Origin: Candidatus Njordarchaeota archaeon
Lineage (GTDB): Archaea; Asgardarchaeota; Njordarchaeia; Njordarchaeales; Njordarchaeaceae
NCBI GenBank assembly: GCA_029856055.1
Contig: JAHQWF010000147.1
Span: forward strand, 1-21,974
DNA length: 21,974 nucleotides
Direction: 5' to 3'
Part shown: positions 6,969 through 14,194 of the stretch, one piece after another
Layout: each line of letters begins with the position of its first letter
How positions within the stretch are numbered: position 1 is the stretch's first letter
Made by a program: the position numbers and the translations under genes
The notes under the pieces: generated by a model
Told to the model about the DNA's origin: nothing
What the model saw: only the letters and a program-made list of their open reading frames with translations
Database searches by the model: none

Positions 6969-8036
6969 TTGGCTGTTAGGACCTTACTTAAGCTAGGCAA
7001 AAGTAGCTTAGTAGTTGTTCTACCCAAAGAATGGCTAAAAGAAGTTGGCTTAAGAAGTGGTGACAAGGTAGTTATAAAGCAGGAGGACGATGGAAGCATT
7101 AAGATTATTCCAGCTAATTTATCTTCTTTCGAGACACCTATTAAATCTAGATTAGTAATCAATGTAGAGAAGTGTAGTGATAGCGATCTTGTTCAGAGAT
7201 TATTGGTTGCTAACTATCTCGTAGGTAATGATAACATCGCATTAGCTACTAAAAACGAGCCAATTTCTCCAGATTTATTAAGGAATATTCGTGAAGTAAT
7301 ATCAAAGCTTAGGGGTTTTGAGATAATTGAGCAACACCCGTACATGATTACTTTGCAATGCATGATGGATGCCACTAAGTTCTCTATGGAGAACTTGGTT
7401 GGTAGAATCCTCGCTCTGTTACTCTCTATGTCAGACTATGTTAAGAAATCCTTTGATGAGGGGAACAATGAGTACTTGAAGAGGATTGGTTTTCTTGAAG
7501 ATGAATTAGATAGATTATATTGGTTTGGTGTGAGACAATTATTAATGGTTCAGAAGAACCGTGCACTAGCTAAATTTGTTGGAATAGAGTCAGCTCTCCA
7601 CATACTCGGAAACAGAACAATACTTAAGGTTCTAGAGTTAGCTGGGGATTACTTAGTGGATGTCTCTGAGGATTTAAACAAGATTTCTTGGGAGGAGCTA
7701 AATAAAAATGTAGAGCTAAGACAGAGTTTCTCAGATATATTAAACATGATTGAGGATGTAATTAGTGACACGTTAAAAGCTTACAACGGACTTGATGCAT
7801 TCCTAGCTAACAATATCCTCAAGAAAATCGATTCACTAGGAAGAAAAATTAGGGATCTCACTGATAAGGTTGCTGATGAGACAAAAGATGTTAAGACTGG
7901 AGCATTCTTAATCAAGACACTAACAAGATTACTCGATATGGCTAAAAGCATTGGAGTTGTCTGCGAAATTGTTATCAATAGAGTTATGGAGGATCCGAGA
8001 AAACTACTAAGAGGTTGCATATATAAGGAGCTTTAA
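6969..8036 (+). CDS. AbrB-PhoU fusion regulator, first paralogue
   Basis: A 355-residue protein. The first about 50 residues form a SpoVT/AbrB swapped-hairpin domain (LLKLGKSSLVVVLPKEW, then SGDKVVI and GSIKIIP), which usually binds DNA as a dimer. A linker domain follows, and the C-terminal half is PhoU-like, all helices with repeated acidic patches such as FLEDELDRLYWFG. PhoU proteins sense or damp phosphate uptake and bind metal clusters through E/D-x3-D motifs. The archaeal AbrB-PhoU architecture suggests direct transcriptional control. The start is TTG, with GAGGG seven bases upstream. It shares order and motifs with the gene at 8238, so the two arose by tandem duplication. No phosphate transporter lies nearby. 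Target and signal are inferred. Confidence 0.88.
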   Translation: MAVRTLLKLGKSSLVVVLPKEWLKEVGLRSGDKVVIKQEDDGSIKIIPANLSSFETPIKSRLVINVEKCSDSDLVQRLLVANYLVGNDNIALATKNEPISPDLLRNIREVISKLRGFEIIEQHPYMITLQCMMDATKFSMENLVGRILALLLSMSDYVKKSFDEGNNEYLKRIGFLEDELDRLYWFGVRQLLMVQKNRALAKFVGIESALHILGNRTILKVLELAGDYLVDVSEDLNKISWEELNKNVELRQSFSDILNMIEDVISDTLKAYNGLDAFLANNILKKIDSLGRKIRDLTDKVADETKDVKTGAFLIKTLTRLLDMAKSIGVVCEIVINRVMEDPRKLLRGCIYKEL

Positions 8037-8060
8037 AGCTGGACATTGCATTTTCATATT

Positions 8061-8082
8061 TATACTTAGTAAGAGTATACTC
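8061..8082. repeat. Overlapping inverted repeats upstream of the second AbrB-PhoU gene
   Basis: TATACT (8061-8066) and AGTATA (8074-8079) form an inverted repeat with a seven-base gap, and GAGTATACTC (8073-8082) is itself a perfect palindrome. They lie in the 195-base gap after the first PhoU gene and may be an operator. The same gap also holds a TATA-like TTTAAG at 8192-8197 and AGATATATGTA at 8214-8224. Confidence 0.35.
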
Positions 8083-8237
8083 GTATATCTATAGTTATGT
8101 AGCTTTTCTCATCTTTATATTAAATATATATTTGAATATTATTTATTATAAATGAGCTAAATATTGTAAGATAAGTATAATCAATTGTATAATTTAAGAT
8201 AATTAATTTATACAGATATATGTAGAGGATTTTGCAA

Positions 8238-9278
8238 ATGCTTAAGAGGAAGCTTGTAAAACTAGGGAAATCAAGTCTTGTGATATCGCTACCCAAGGAA
8301 TGGTTACGTGACTTAGATCTAGATGCTGGAGATGAGCTAGGTGTAGTTATCGGTAAGGATGGTTGCCTTAAGATTATTCCACCTAGATACATAGTTAAGG
8401 CTAGAACGAATCCGATTGTGATTAATGTGGCTAGGTGTACTCAACCTAAGTTGCTTGAGAGGGTGCTTATTGGTGCATACGTCGTTGGTAAAGACCCAAT
8501 TATAATTGAAAGTGAGACAGAGTTCAAAGGGGAGCATTTGGATGAGATACGTAGTGTTATAGATAAGATACGTGGTTTAGAGATCGTGAAAGAGAGCCAT
8601 AAGCACATAGTGTTGAGGACTTTTCTTGATCCAACAAAATATCCTCTCGCGGGATTATTGCGGAGGATAACTAACTTAACTCAGACGATGATCGAGTATT
8701 TATTGACGGCGATTAAAGAGAGAAAAAGGGATTTCCTTGAGGAGATAGTTTATTTGGAGAATGAGATCGACAGAATCTATTTCTCAGCGCTTAGAGAGAT
8801 TTTCATTGCTTACAAGGATGAGGAAATAGCTAATGCAGTTGGTATAAAATCCATATCAGAGCTTTTGAGCTTAAGAATAGCTGTAAAGATGTTTGAGATC
8901 TTAGCTGATACCCTAGCTGAGCTTGCTAGACAAGGAATAAATCTCAAAGAAGAGGTCTTCTCACAAATAATTGTTGATGCAGAGATCATGATGATGCTGT
9001 CTGACATAAAGATGGCTATTGATACTATCACTAAAACGCTGATTTATGGTAATGTTTCGTTGATAAATGAGCTACTTAATAGACTTGATCTCATCCGAGA
9101 GAGAAGCAGAAAGATTATTGAGCTGAAAGAAGAGAACAAGATAATGAGTGAGGAGCTTAGATGCTGGTTGAGAGAAGTAGCATGGAGATTAACAGCGATG
9201 CTAGACACTATTAGAGTTGTAGCTGAGTTAGCTATAAATATCTCCATAGATAAGACTGAGAAGAAATTTGAGTGCTAG
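8238..9278 (+). CDS. AbrB-PhoU fusion regulator, second paralogue
   Basis: A 346-residue protein with the same architecture as its upstream neighbour: an AbrB hairpin (LVKLGKSSLVISLPKEWL, then AGDELGVV and CLKIIPP), a linker with VINVARC, and a helical PhoU-like half including YLENEIDRIYFS. Identity to the first copy is highest in the DNA-binding hairpin. That suggests both recognise related sites or mix as heterodimers, while the PhoU halves have diverged. I chose the ATG at 8238 because GAGG lies nine bases upstream; a TTG six bases earlier is too close to that site. It has its own gap and a T-run after it, so it can be expressed alone. A role in phosphate homeostasis is the family expectation, not something the context proves. 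Confidence 0.88.
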   Translation: MLKRKLVKLGKSSLVISLPKEWLRDLDLDAGDELGVVIGKDGCLKIIPPRYIVKARTNPIVINVARCTQPKLLERVLIGAYVVGKDPIIIESETEFKGEHLDEIRSVIDKIRGLEIVKESHKHIVLRTFLDPTKYPLAGLLRRITNLTQTMIEYLLTAIKERKRDFLEEIVYLENEIDRIYFSALREIFIAYKDEEIANAVGIKSISELLSLRIAVKMFEILADTLAELARQGINLKEEVFSQIIVDAEIMMMLSDIKMAIDTITKTLIYGNVSLINELLNRLDLIRERSRKIIELKEENKIMSEELRCWLREVAWRLTAMLDTIRVVAELAINISIDKTEKKFEC

Positions 9279-9293
9279 TTCAAGAATCCGTAA

Positions 9294-9300
9294 TTTTTTT
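9294..9300 (+). terminator. T-run after the second AbrB-PhoU gene
   Basis: Seven consecutive T begin fifteen bases after the stop codon, followed by further pyrimidine-rich sequence. This fits an archaeal U-tract terminator. Confidence 0.45.
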
Positions 9301-9341
9301 CTTATCTTAATCTTATAATAGTCATATATTCCCAAGAATCA

Positions 9342-9349
9342 TTTAAATA
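9342..9349 (+). promoter_or_regulatory. TATA box of the 9395-10534 gene pair
   Basis: TTTAAATA lies about 50 bases before the TTG at 9395. Predicted transcription start is near 9372, and AGGTG at 9382-9386 lies eight bases before the start codon. Confidence 0.5.
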
Positions 9350-9394
9350 TCTTGATGCTCAATTAAGCTATACATTGATTCAGGTGTAATAGTA

Positions 9395-10186
9395 TTGGTT
9401 GTTAAGTTAGATGCGCTAGTATTCCAAAGAAAGAGCGATGGTAACGTAATTTTGTCCTGTGGTCTTGCTCAGAAGGATCTTGATTTACTAGCTAATCTAT
9501 TATCAGCTTTACGGGATCTAAGTTCAGAGGCTATAAGTAACGAGAATAAAGAGTTTAATGTCACATTTCATCACTTTGGAGGATACTTCATATTTCTCCT
9601 GGCTAAAGATGACTTCTATGTCGGAGTTATAATACAGCCGATCGGGCTTGATCAGATCTCTGAGGTCGGTGGCATATTCAGTTTCGCTTCCCAGATAGCT
9701 GATGTTTTCAGGAATGTTGTATGGAATAACTTGAGTGAAGATGAAAAGGATCTTGGATTGATTCCTGAGACCCTTGTTTTCGAGTTCGAAAGGGCTATGA
9801 CGGAATTCATTATAAGTAGAGGCTGGAGCGAAAGGATAAAGTTGAGCGAGCGGTTCATAGCTAGCAGGACTGGAGTGACCGTTATTAAAACTTTATACAA
9901 TATATTGACTAAGAAGCTTGAGAGAGTCCTGGGACCGAAACTTACAGTCAAGATTTTTAATCTTTTACGGGATCAATACAGGGTTTATCATAAGAACGGT
10001 GATTTAAAGCTGGTTAGAAACAGAAGAGTTAAAGTCGTATTGATGCTTCCTGAAGAGGAAGATAAGTTATCTGATGCTTTAATTTTTCTAGCTAAGATTT
10101 ATTTCTCGGTTTTAAATAAGATAAAAGATAGGATACATAATGATGCGTTATTTAGCCTGAGGCTATTTGATTTGATAGCGCATTAA
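9395..10186 (+). CDS. Uncharacterised protein, possible roadblock/longin-like N-terminus
   Basis: A 263-residue soluble protein I cannot assign to a named family. The first about 110 residues alternate in the order expected of roadblock/longin domains: strand (LDALVFQRK, then GNVILSC), helix (LDLLANLLSALRDLSSEAI), strands around EFNVTFHH, YFIFLLAK and YVGVIIQP, then a helix (FSFASQIADVFRNVV). Such domains in archaea often pair with small GTPases or regulatory switches. The rest is mostly helical and basic, with a strand RRVKVVLMLPEEED. TTG start, with AGGTG eight bases upstream. A small membrane protein follows 15 bases after the stop, so the two form an operon and may act together at the membrane. 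The domain call rests on pattern only. Confidence 0.7.
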   Translation: MVVKLDALVFQRKSDGNVILSCGLAQKDLDLLANLLSALRDLSSEAISNENKEFNVTFHHFGGYFIFLLAKDDFYVGVIIQPIGLDQISEVGGIFSFASQIADVFRNVVWNNLSEDEKDLGLIPETLVFEFERAMTEFIISRGWSERIKLSERFIASRTGVTVIKTLYNILTKKLERVLGPKLTVKIFNLLRDQYRVYHKNGDLKLVRNRRVKVVLMLPEEEDKLSDALIFLAKIYFSVLNKIKDRIHNDALFSLRLFDLIAH

Positions 10187-10201
10187 GAGATGAGGTCTAT
10201 G

Positions 10202-10534
10202 ATGAGTGTGGTATCTGATATATTAAGTGTTTTTAATGCATCCGCCATAATTATAGTTGGGTTAGGCTTCATCATCAGCTTAATGAATTTTATTGATATT
10301 GCAAGAATCCTTTATGAAGTTGGATTAAAGGGTTATGGATTACCCAAAGTCGCATTTTGTAGTTTCTTATCGATATTAACTATGCTGGTTGCTTTTGTAC
10401 TCATGGTATTTCTGGTTCTTGGAATGGTAGATTTGCAGGGATTGATTTTCTTCTTAATAGTGTTGAGTACATTGGCTAACTATTATTCGAATAGGATTCT
10501 GAAGAACATAATTAATGAGCTGCTTTATACATAA
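10202..10534 (+). CDS. Small membrane protein with three predicted transmembrane helices
   Basis: About 110 residues, unrecognised. Hydrophobic stretches at roughly 13-34 (ASAIIIVGLGFIISLMNF), 48-76 (VAFCSFLSILTMLVAFVLMV and on) and 79-95 (GLIFFLIVLSTLA) would span the membrane. A short polar loop with KGYGLPK separates the first two, and the end is basic and helical (NRILKNIINEL). The ATG at 10202 has GAGGT five bases upstream. Earlier in-frame ATGs at 10190 and 10199 lack a properly spaced site. It directly follows the gene at 9395 and is probably co-translated with it, perhaps as its membrane anchor. It also ends two bases from a convergent gene. Confidence 0.65.
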   Translation: MSVVSDILSVFNASAIIIVGLGFIISLMNFIDIARILYEVGLKGYGLPKVAFCSFLSILTMLVAFVLMVFLVLGMVDLQGLIFFLIVLSTLANYYSNRILKNIINELLYT

Positions 10535-10536
10535 TT

Positions 10537-11073
10537 TTATTCTCTCTTTATTATGGCGATAGCTGTTGTATTATCAATGATCTCAATTTGAACAATGTAT
10601 TCTGGGTTCTCTAAATCAACTGGTTGACTTATTGGTTCAGCTGCTTTACTTATTAATTCTTCTCGATTAATGGGATATTTCCGGGTTTTTAGTGTTATTC
10701 TCCATCTGCCCTTAACCTTATCTTTTAGTTTCTTTACTGCTTCAGCTATCTTATCTATATTAGTCTCTACTAAAGCGTCAACTATTAGAAATCTATTAAT
10801 ATATCTTATTTTCCTTTCTTTCAACCAAGAAGTGTAGGTCTCCTCTATGCTTTTCCGAATCTCGTTTACTTCGTTTAGATCTAACTGGTAGAATATTGGC
10901 CGGAAATCCACAAGAATTAAACCCTTATGACCATTTGGGTTTAAGAGAACATCGGCTTTCCTTAGGATAGGGTACTTTTGGGCTACCTCCTCTATTAGAT
11001 TCATCACTTCGAATCGCGCGAAAAATCCTACATCTTTAGGTACTAGTGGATATGAAGCAATAATGCCTTCCAA
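10537..11073 (-). CDS. THUMP-domain RNA-binding protein
   Basis: A 178-residue protein ending in a recognisable THUMP domain: basic residues in GRWRITLKTRKYP, then the pattern REELISKAAEPISQPVDLENP and IVQIEIID. THUMP domains bind the acceptor end of tRNA in thiouridine synthases, methyltransferases and deaminases. No catalytic domain is present, so it is probably an adaptor or RNA-binding factor. The true start is almost certainly the TTG at 11073: GAGGAG lies seven bases upstream inside the end of the DUF72 gene. A longer frame opening at 11121 would overlap that gene by 47 bases without a ribosome site. One base separates the two genes, so they are coupled. The neighbouring KptA also acts on tRNA. 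Confidence 0.8.
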   Translation of the reverse strand: MEGIIASYPLVPKDVGFFARFEVMNLIEEVAQKYPILRKADVLLNPNGHKGLILVDFRPIFYQLDLNEVNEIRKSIEETYTSWLKERKIRYINRFLIVDALVETNIDKIAEAVKKLKDKVKGRWRITLKTRKYPINREELISKAAEPISQPVDLENPEYIVQIEIIDNTTAIAIIKRE

Positions 11074-11074
11074 C

Positions 11075-11839
11075 CTAACTCTCCTCTTTAATAAATTTCT
11101 CGAATTCTCTAGCGTTATCAAGCATTTTGATGTTGTTAAACATTACATATACTGATTCCACATTACCTCTGTTCATCACACTCATTATTTTCTCGTAGAG
11201 TTCCTTATAGTCCTCCTTTGTATACCGATACTTGTAGTTTAAGTGCGGCTTTCCATGAAGCCTGAAGTAAACTAAATCCTTAACTACCGCGGGTTCATTA
11301 AAAAACGGATCAGTTACATGTATTAGTCTCGGGATCTCCATGCAGGTTTCCCTAATCGAATCGCTTTTCTCAAGCCAATTTCCTCTAGGCTCCCATCCAA
11401 TCAAAGAATTAACATTTTCCTTATTAAGTAACTCATCGAAACGCTTGAAGAACTTAACTGCTCTTTCAACGTTTTCCTTACTATAATCGAATCTCTTAGG
11501 TGTCTGAACCACCATCACGGGAGATCTCAATGTCTTCGCTATCTCAACCATATTAAGCATTATTTCCTCAGTAAATTTATTTAATTGCAAGTTACCTACA
11601 AATTTAGCTTTATCTGGATCAAGTCTTCCACGGTATTTCCTCCAAGTCGGGCTACTGCTTGGATGCGTCAATCCCTGAAAAACCTTGAATGTTAACTCGA
11701 AGTTTTCTGGTGCTTCATCACGCCATCTCTGCACAGTCTTCTTCATCGGTATGTTGTAGAATGTTCTCTGTAGTTCAACGACATTTACTAGGTTATAGTA
11801 TTTTTTAGCGAATCCGCAAACACCTACTTTAATCATCAT
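11075..11839 (-). CDS. DUF72 family protein (YecE-like)
   Basis: A 254-residue protein of the widespread DUF72 family, which folds as a TIM-barrel-like domain and has no established reaction. Visible family marks are the opening VGVCGFAKKYYN, the NFELTFKVFQGLTHP segment, VQTPKRFDYS, GWEPRGNW and the late YFRLHGKP. The last three follow the usual order of conserved polar residues at the barrel mouth. I chose the ATG at 11839 because GGTGA lies six bases upstream; a GTG at 11848 overlaps that site. It is the first gene of a pair with the THUMP protein and is divergent from kptA. A role in RNA metabolism is suggested only by these neighbours. Confidence 0.9.
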   Translation of the reverse strand: MMIKVGVCGFAKKYYNLVNVVELQRTFYNIPMKKTVQRWRDEAPENFELTFKVFQGLTHPSSSPTWRKYRGRLDPDKAKFVGNLQLNKFTEEIMLNMVEIAKTLRSPVMVVQTPKRFDYSKENVERAVKFFKRFDELLNKENVNSLIGWEPRGNWLEKSDSIRETCMEIPRLIHVTDPFFNEPAVVKDLVYFRLHGKPHLNYKYRYTKEDYKELYEKIMSVMNRGNVESVYVMFNNIKMLDNAREFEKFIKEES

Positions 11840-11937
11840 AGGGCTCACCTATTATGAATAGTGATCCAAAAACTGTTATTAATCAATTCAGTAATTTTCA
11901 TTAAAATAATGATTATGGATTGGTTTCAGGGATATTG

Positions 11938-12522
11938 ATGAAGGATCGTAAGCTAGAATCACTAAGTAAATTCTTGTCTCTTTTGCTCAGGCACAAGCCA
12001 GATATACTGAATCTTAAAATGAGTAAGGAGGGGTTCGTTGATCTGGATGAATTAGTTCAGAAGATTAGAAGCAGGAAGAATTTCGCTTGGGTGACGCGTG
12101 AAGATATAGAATCGTTAGTTAAGGGTGATGAGAAAGGAAGATTCGAAATTAAGGTGATTGATAGGAGAGAATTTATTAGAGTTCGGTATGGTCATAGCTT
12201 GAATTTACCTGTGGAGGTAGATTACCAGAAAGTTTCACTGGGAGAAGTCAAAGTACTTTATCACGGTACCAGGAAGGATGTTCTACCTTATATACTTAAA
12301 GAAGGCCTGAAGCCAATGGCTAGGAAATTTGTCCATTTAACAAAGACGCCTGAGGATGCATTAATCGTTGCGCGGAGAAGGCGTGGAAGTGCTGTGATAC
12401 TAAAAATAGATGTAGAGAGTTTTCTTAAGGATGGTGGAGTAATATATAAAGCAACGGATAGAATTTATTTAGCTAAGGAAATCCCGCCAAAATACATTAA
12501 GATACATAAATATGGTGTGTAA
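11938..12522 (+). CDS. kptA: RNA 2'-phosphotransferase (Tpt1/KptA)
   Basis: Removes a 2'-phosphate from an RNA splice junction by transfer to NAD+, giving ADP-ribose 1'',2''-cyclic phosphate and nicotinamide. In eukaryotes this ends tRNA splicing. Many archaea have the enzyme although their ligase leaves no such phosphate, so its archaeal substrate is unsettled. The N-terminal winged-helix part begins KFLSLLLRHKP, with the conserved Arg-His at 18-19. The ADP-ribosyltransferase-like half has YHGTRK, FVHLTKTPEDA and RRRRGSAVILKID. About 194 residues, normal length. The ATG at 11938 follows AGGGAT and fits the family start; a TTG at 11920 has no ribosome site. It converges with the reductase gene, with one base between them. 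Confidence 0.93.
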   Translation: MKDRKLESLSKFLSLLLRHKPDILNLKMSKEGFVDLDELVQKIRSRKNFAWVTREDIESLVKGDEKGRFEIKVIDRREFIRVRYGHSLNLPVEVDYQKVSLGEVKVLYHGTRKDVLPYILKEGLKPMARKFVHLTKTPEDALIVARRRRGSAVILKIDVESFLKDGGVIYKATDRIYLAKEIPPKYIKIHKYGV

Positions 12523-12523
12523 T

Positions 12524-13909
12524 TTATTTCAGATATGTGTGTTCAACAGGGTTTCTCCACAGTTTATCTCTAGCTTCCTTAACTATCTTATTCACTTTAT
12601 TATGCCACTCTACAATATCCTTCGGATTCTCGGGGTAATTCTCGAACGCTTCATGTATCTTTGAGTATAGATCTTTAGCTATCCTCAATCTATTCAACAA
12701 ACCAAACTTACCATGCATGACAGCCCTAATGATCTTGCTCCATACACCTCCACTTTCTTTAGGCTTTGACTCGATTTGGTAGAGTTCCTCACCACTAACG
12801 ATTCTCTCCTTCATAATGAAGTTTATCTCCTCATCAGTGAAACCCTGTAACAGTATTCTAATTATTTCTAATGAAGCATTCTTGGCTCCATCAGCCTGCA
12901 TGTATTCAACAGCATATGGCCATAAATCATTGATATCGAGTATGCCTGTTTTTCGCTCTAATCCATCGCTAATAACCATAGAAGCTATATAAGCCCCTAT
13001 CATTGCATGACCCATTCCCCCACCATGTAATGGGTTCGCTTGAGATGCGGAGTCACCGACCAGAATCATTCCATTTAGAGCTATCTGAGATAACGGTCGC
13101 CTAACTGGTACGAAACCTCCTCCAGTATGAATTGTTTTCGATGGCTTAATGTTCCAGTCCTCATAGAATTTCTTCAGCAATTTAACGGGTGTCGGACCAT
13201 TCTTTACTGGTTGTACACCCAAACCAATATTAGCTATTCTCTTTCCCTTCGGAAATATCCATGTATATCCTCCTGGAGCATATTTATGACTCAAATAGAT
13301 ATATATGCTTTCTTTCCCCCACCCGGGATCATAATCAAATTCAACAATATCCCTATAAGCCGCCGCTATATCGAATTTATCAATATGTTTCTCAAGAATC
13401 ATATCGTTAGGTAATCTTATCCTCAAGGCACCAGCCTGTCCTGTAGCATCAACAGTTACTCGTCCCCTTATTTCCCTCACTTCACCGGTTTTTAGATTCT
13501 TTACCACAACTCCATGTACGAAATTATTCTTTACGATAGGTCTTAGGACACTGGTTTCATCCATTAATCCAGCGCCGCTCTTTAATGCATCATTAAGTAA
13601 TCTCTGCTCAAACTTTAATCGATCAATAGTATAGCCCTCTCCTTTCACTATTAATTTATGCTTCTTATCTGGCGAAATAACTTCGGACGCATATATTACC
13701 GAGGCCAACTCGTCTCCTTGAGGCTTTGGTATCCCTATTTTATCAAAGTAACTGGCAGATATTCCATCTCCACAAACTTTCAATCCAATTTTCTCCCTAG
13801 GTTTCATATCTATTAGCAAAGTGCTATAACCAGCCTTAGCCAACTTAAGACCTAGTACTTTGCCACCTATTCCAGCACCAGCTATTATAACATCGTAATC
13901 AAAATCCAA
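12524..13909 (-). CDS. Geranylgeranyl reductase family flavoprotein (lipid saturase)
   Basis: An FAD-dependent reductase that saturates the geranylgeranyl chains of archaeal ether lipids, using reduced ferredoxin or another low-potential donor in characterised relatives. The Rossmann motif GAGIGG and the acidic end of the next strand (LLIDMK) bind the ADP part of FAD. GDSASQANPLHGGGMGHA is the second flavin-binding block of this family. FFAD contacts such as RLKFEQRLL and TVDATGQAG are also present. At about 461 residues it is normal to long. A TTG at 13909 lies six bases after GAGGTG; a GTG at 13918, inside that site, is the alternative. It sits downstream of the GGPP synthase operon on the same strand but 274 bases away, so it probably has its own promoter. 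Exact substrate, DGGGP versus mature lipid, is not visible. Confidence 0.92.
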   Translation of the reverse strand: MDFDYDVIIAGAGIGGKVLGLKLAKAGYSTLLIDMKPREKIGLKVCGDGISASYFDKIGIPKPQGDELASVIYASEVISPDKKHKLIVKGEGYTIDRLKFEQRLLNDALKSGAGLMDETSVLRPIVKNNFVHGVVVKNLKTGEVREIRGRVTVDATGQAGALRIRLPNDMILEKHIDKFDIAAAYRDIVEFDYDPGWGKESIYIYLSHKYAPGGYTWIFPKGKRIANIGLGVQPVKNGPTPVKLLKKFYEDWNIKPSKTIHTGGGFVPVRRPLSQIALNGMILVGDSASQANPLHGGGMGHAMIGAYIASMVISDGLERKTGILDINDLWPYAVEYMQADGAKNASLEIIRILLQGFTDEEINFIMKERIVSGEELYQIESKPKESGGVWSKIIRAVMHGKFGLLNRLRIAKDLYSKIHEAFENYPENPKDIVEWHNKVNKIVKEARDKLWRNPVEHTYLK

Positions 13910-14117
13910 CCTAGACACCTCAAATTCGTGTGCTCATATTTGCTTTATGCTAAAGAACATTAGGTTAGGATTAAAACATTTATGTAAATTAAAAGGTTTA
14001 TGCATTTTTCTAGACAGCTCGGTCATCTGTTTACTGTTAAGTGCCATGAGCTTATAGATATAAGGCAACTAGCGTGACTTCTTAATCATATTTAATATTT
14101 ACCATGTATGGATAAAG

Positions 14118-14143
14118 AGCTAACTAAATACAGAAAGTTAGCT
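14118..14143. repeat. 8-base inverted repeat between reductase and GGPP synthase genes
   Basis: AGCTAACT (14118-14125) and AGTTAGCT (14136-14143) are perfect complements with a ten-base gap, in the 274-base stretch 13921-14194 that holds no gene. It may be a hairpin in the 3' region of the lipid operon or an operator for the reductase. Closer to the GGPP synthase stop, GATCT and AGATC (14177-14194) flank a T-rich run on the minus strand that could serve as terminator. Confidence 0.35.
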
Positions 14144-14194
14144 TACTGATAAAGGGATTAAAAACGAGAAATAATCGATCTGTTTAAAAAGATC

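Noticed and set aside
11074..11121. A longer N-terminus for the THUMP protein, giving a 47-base overlap with DUF72
   Set aside because: No ribosome site precedes 11121, whereas GAGGAG precedes the TTG at 11073 with good spacing and leaves a one-base gap.
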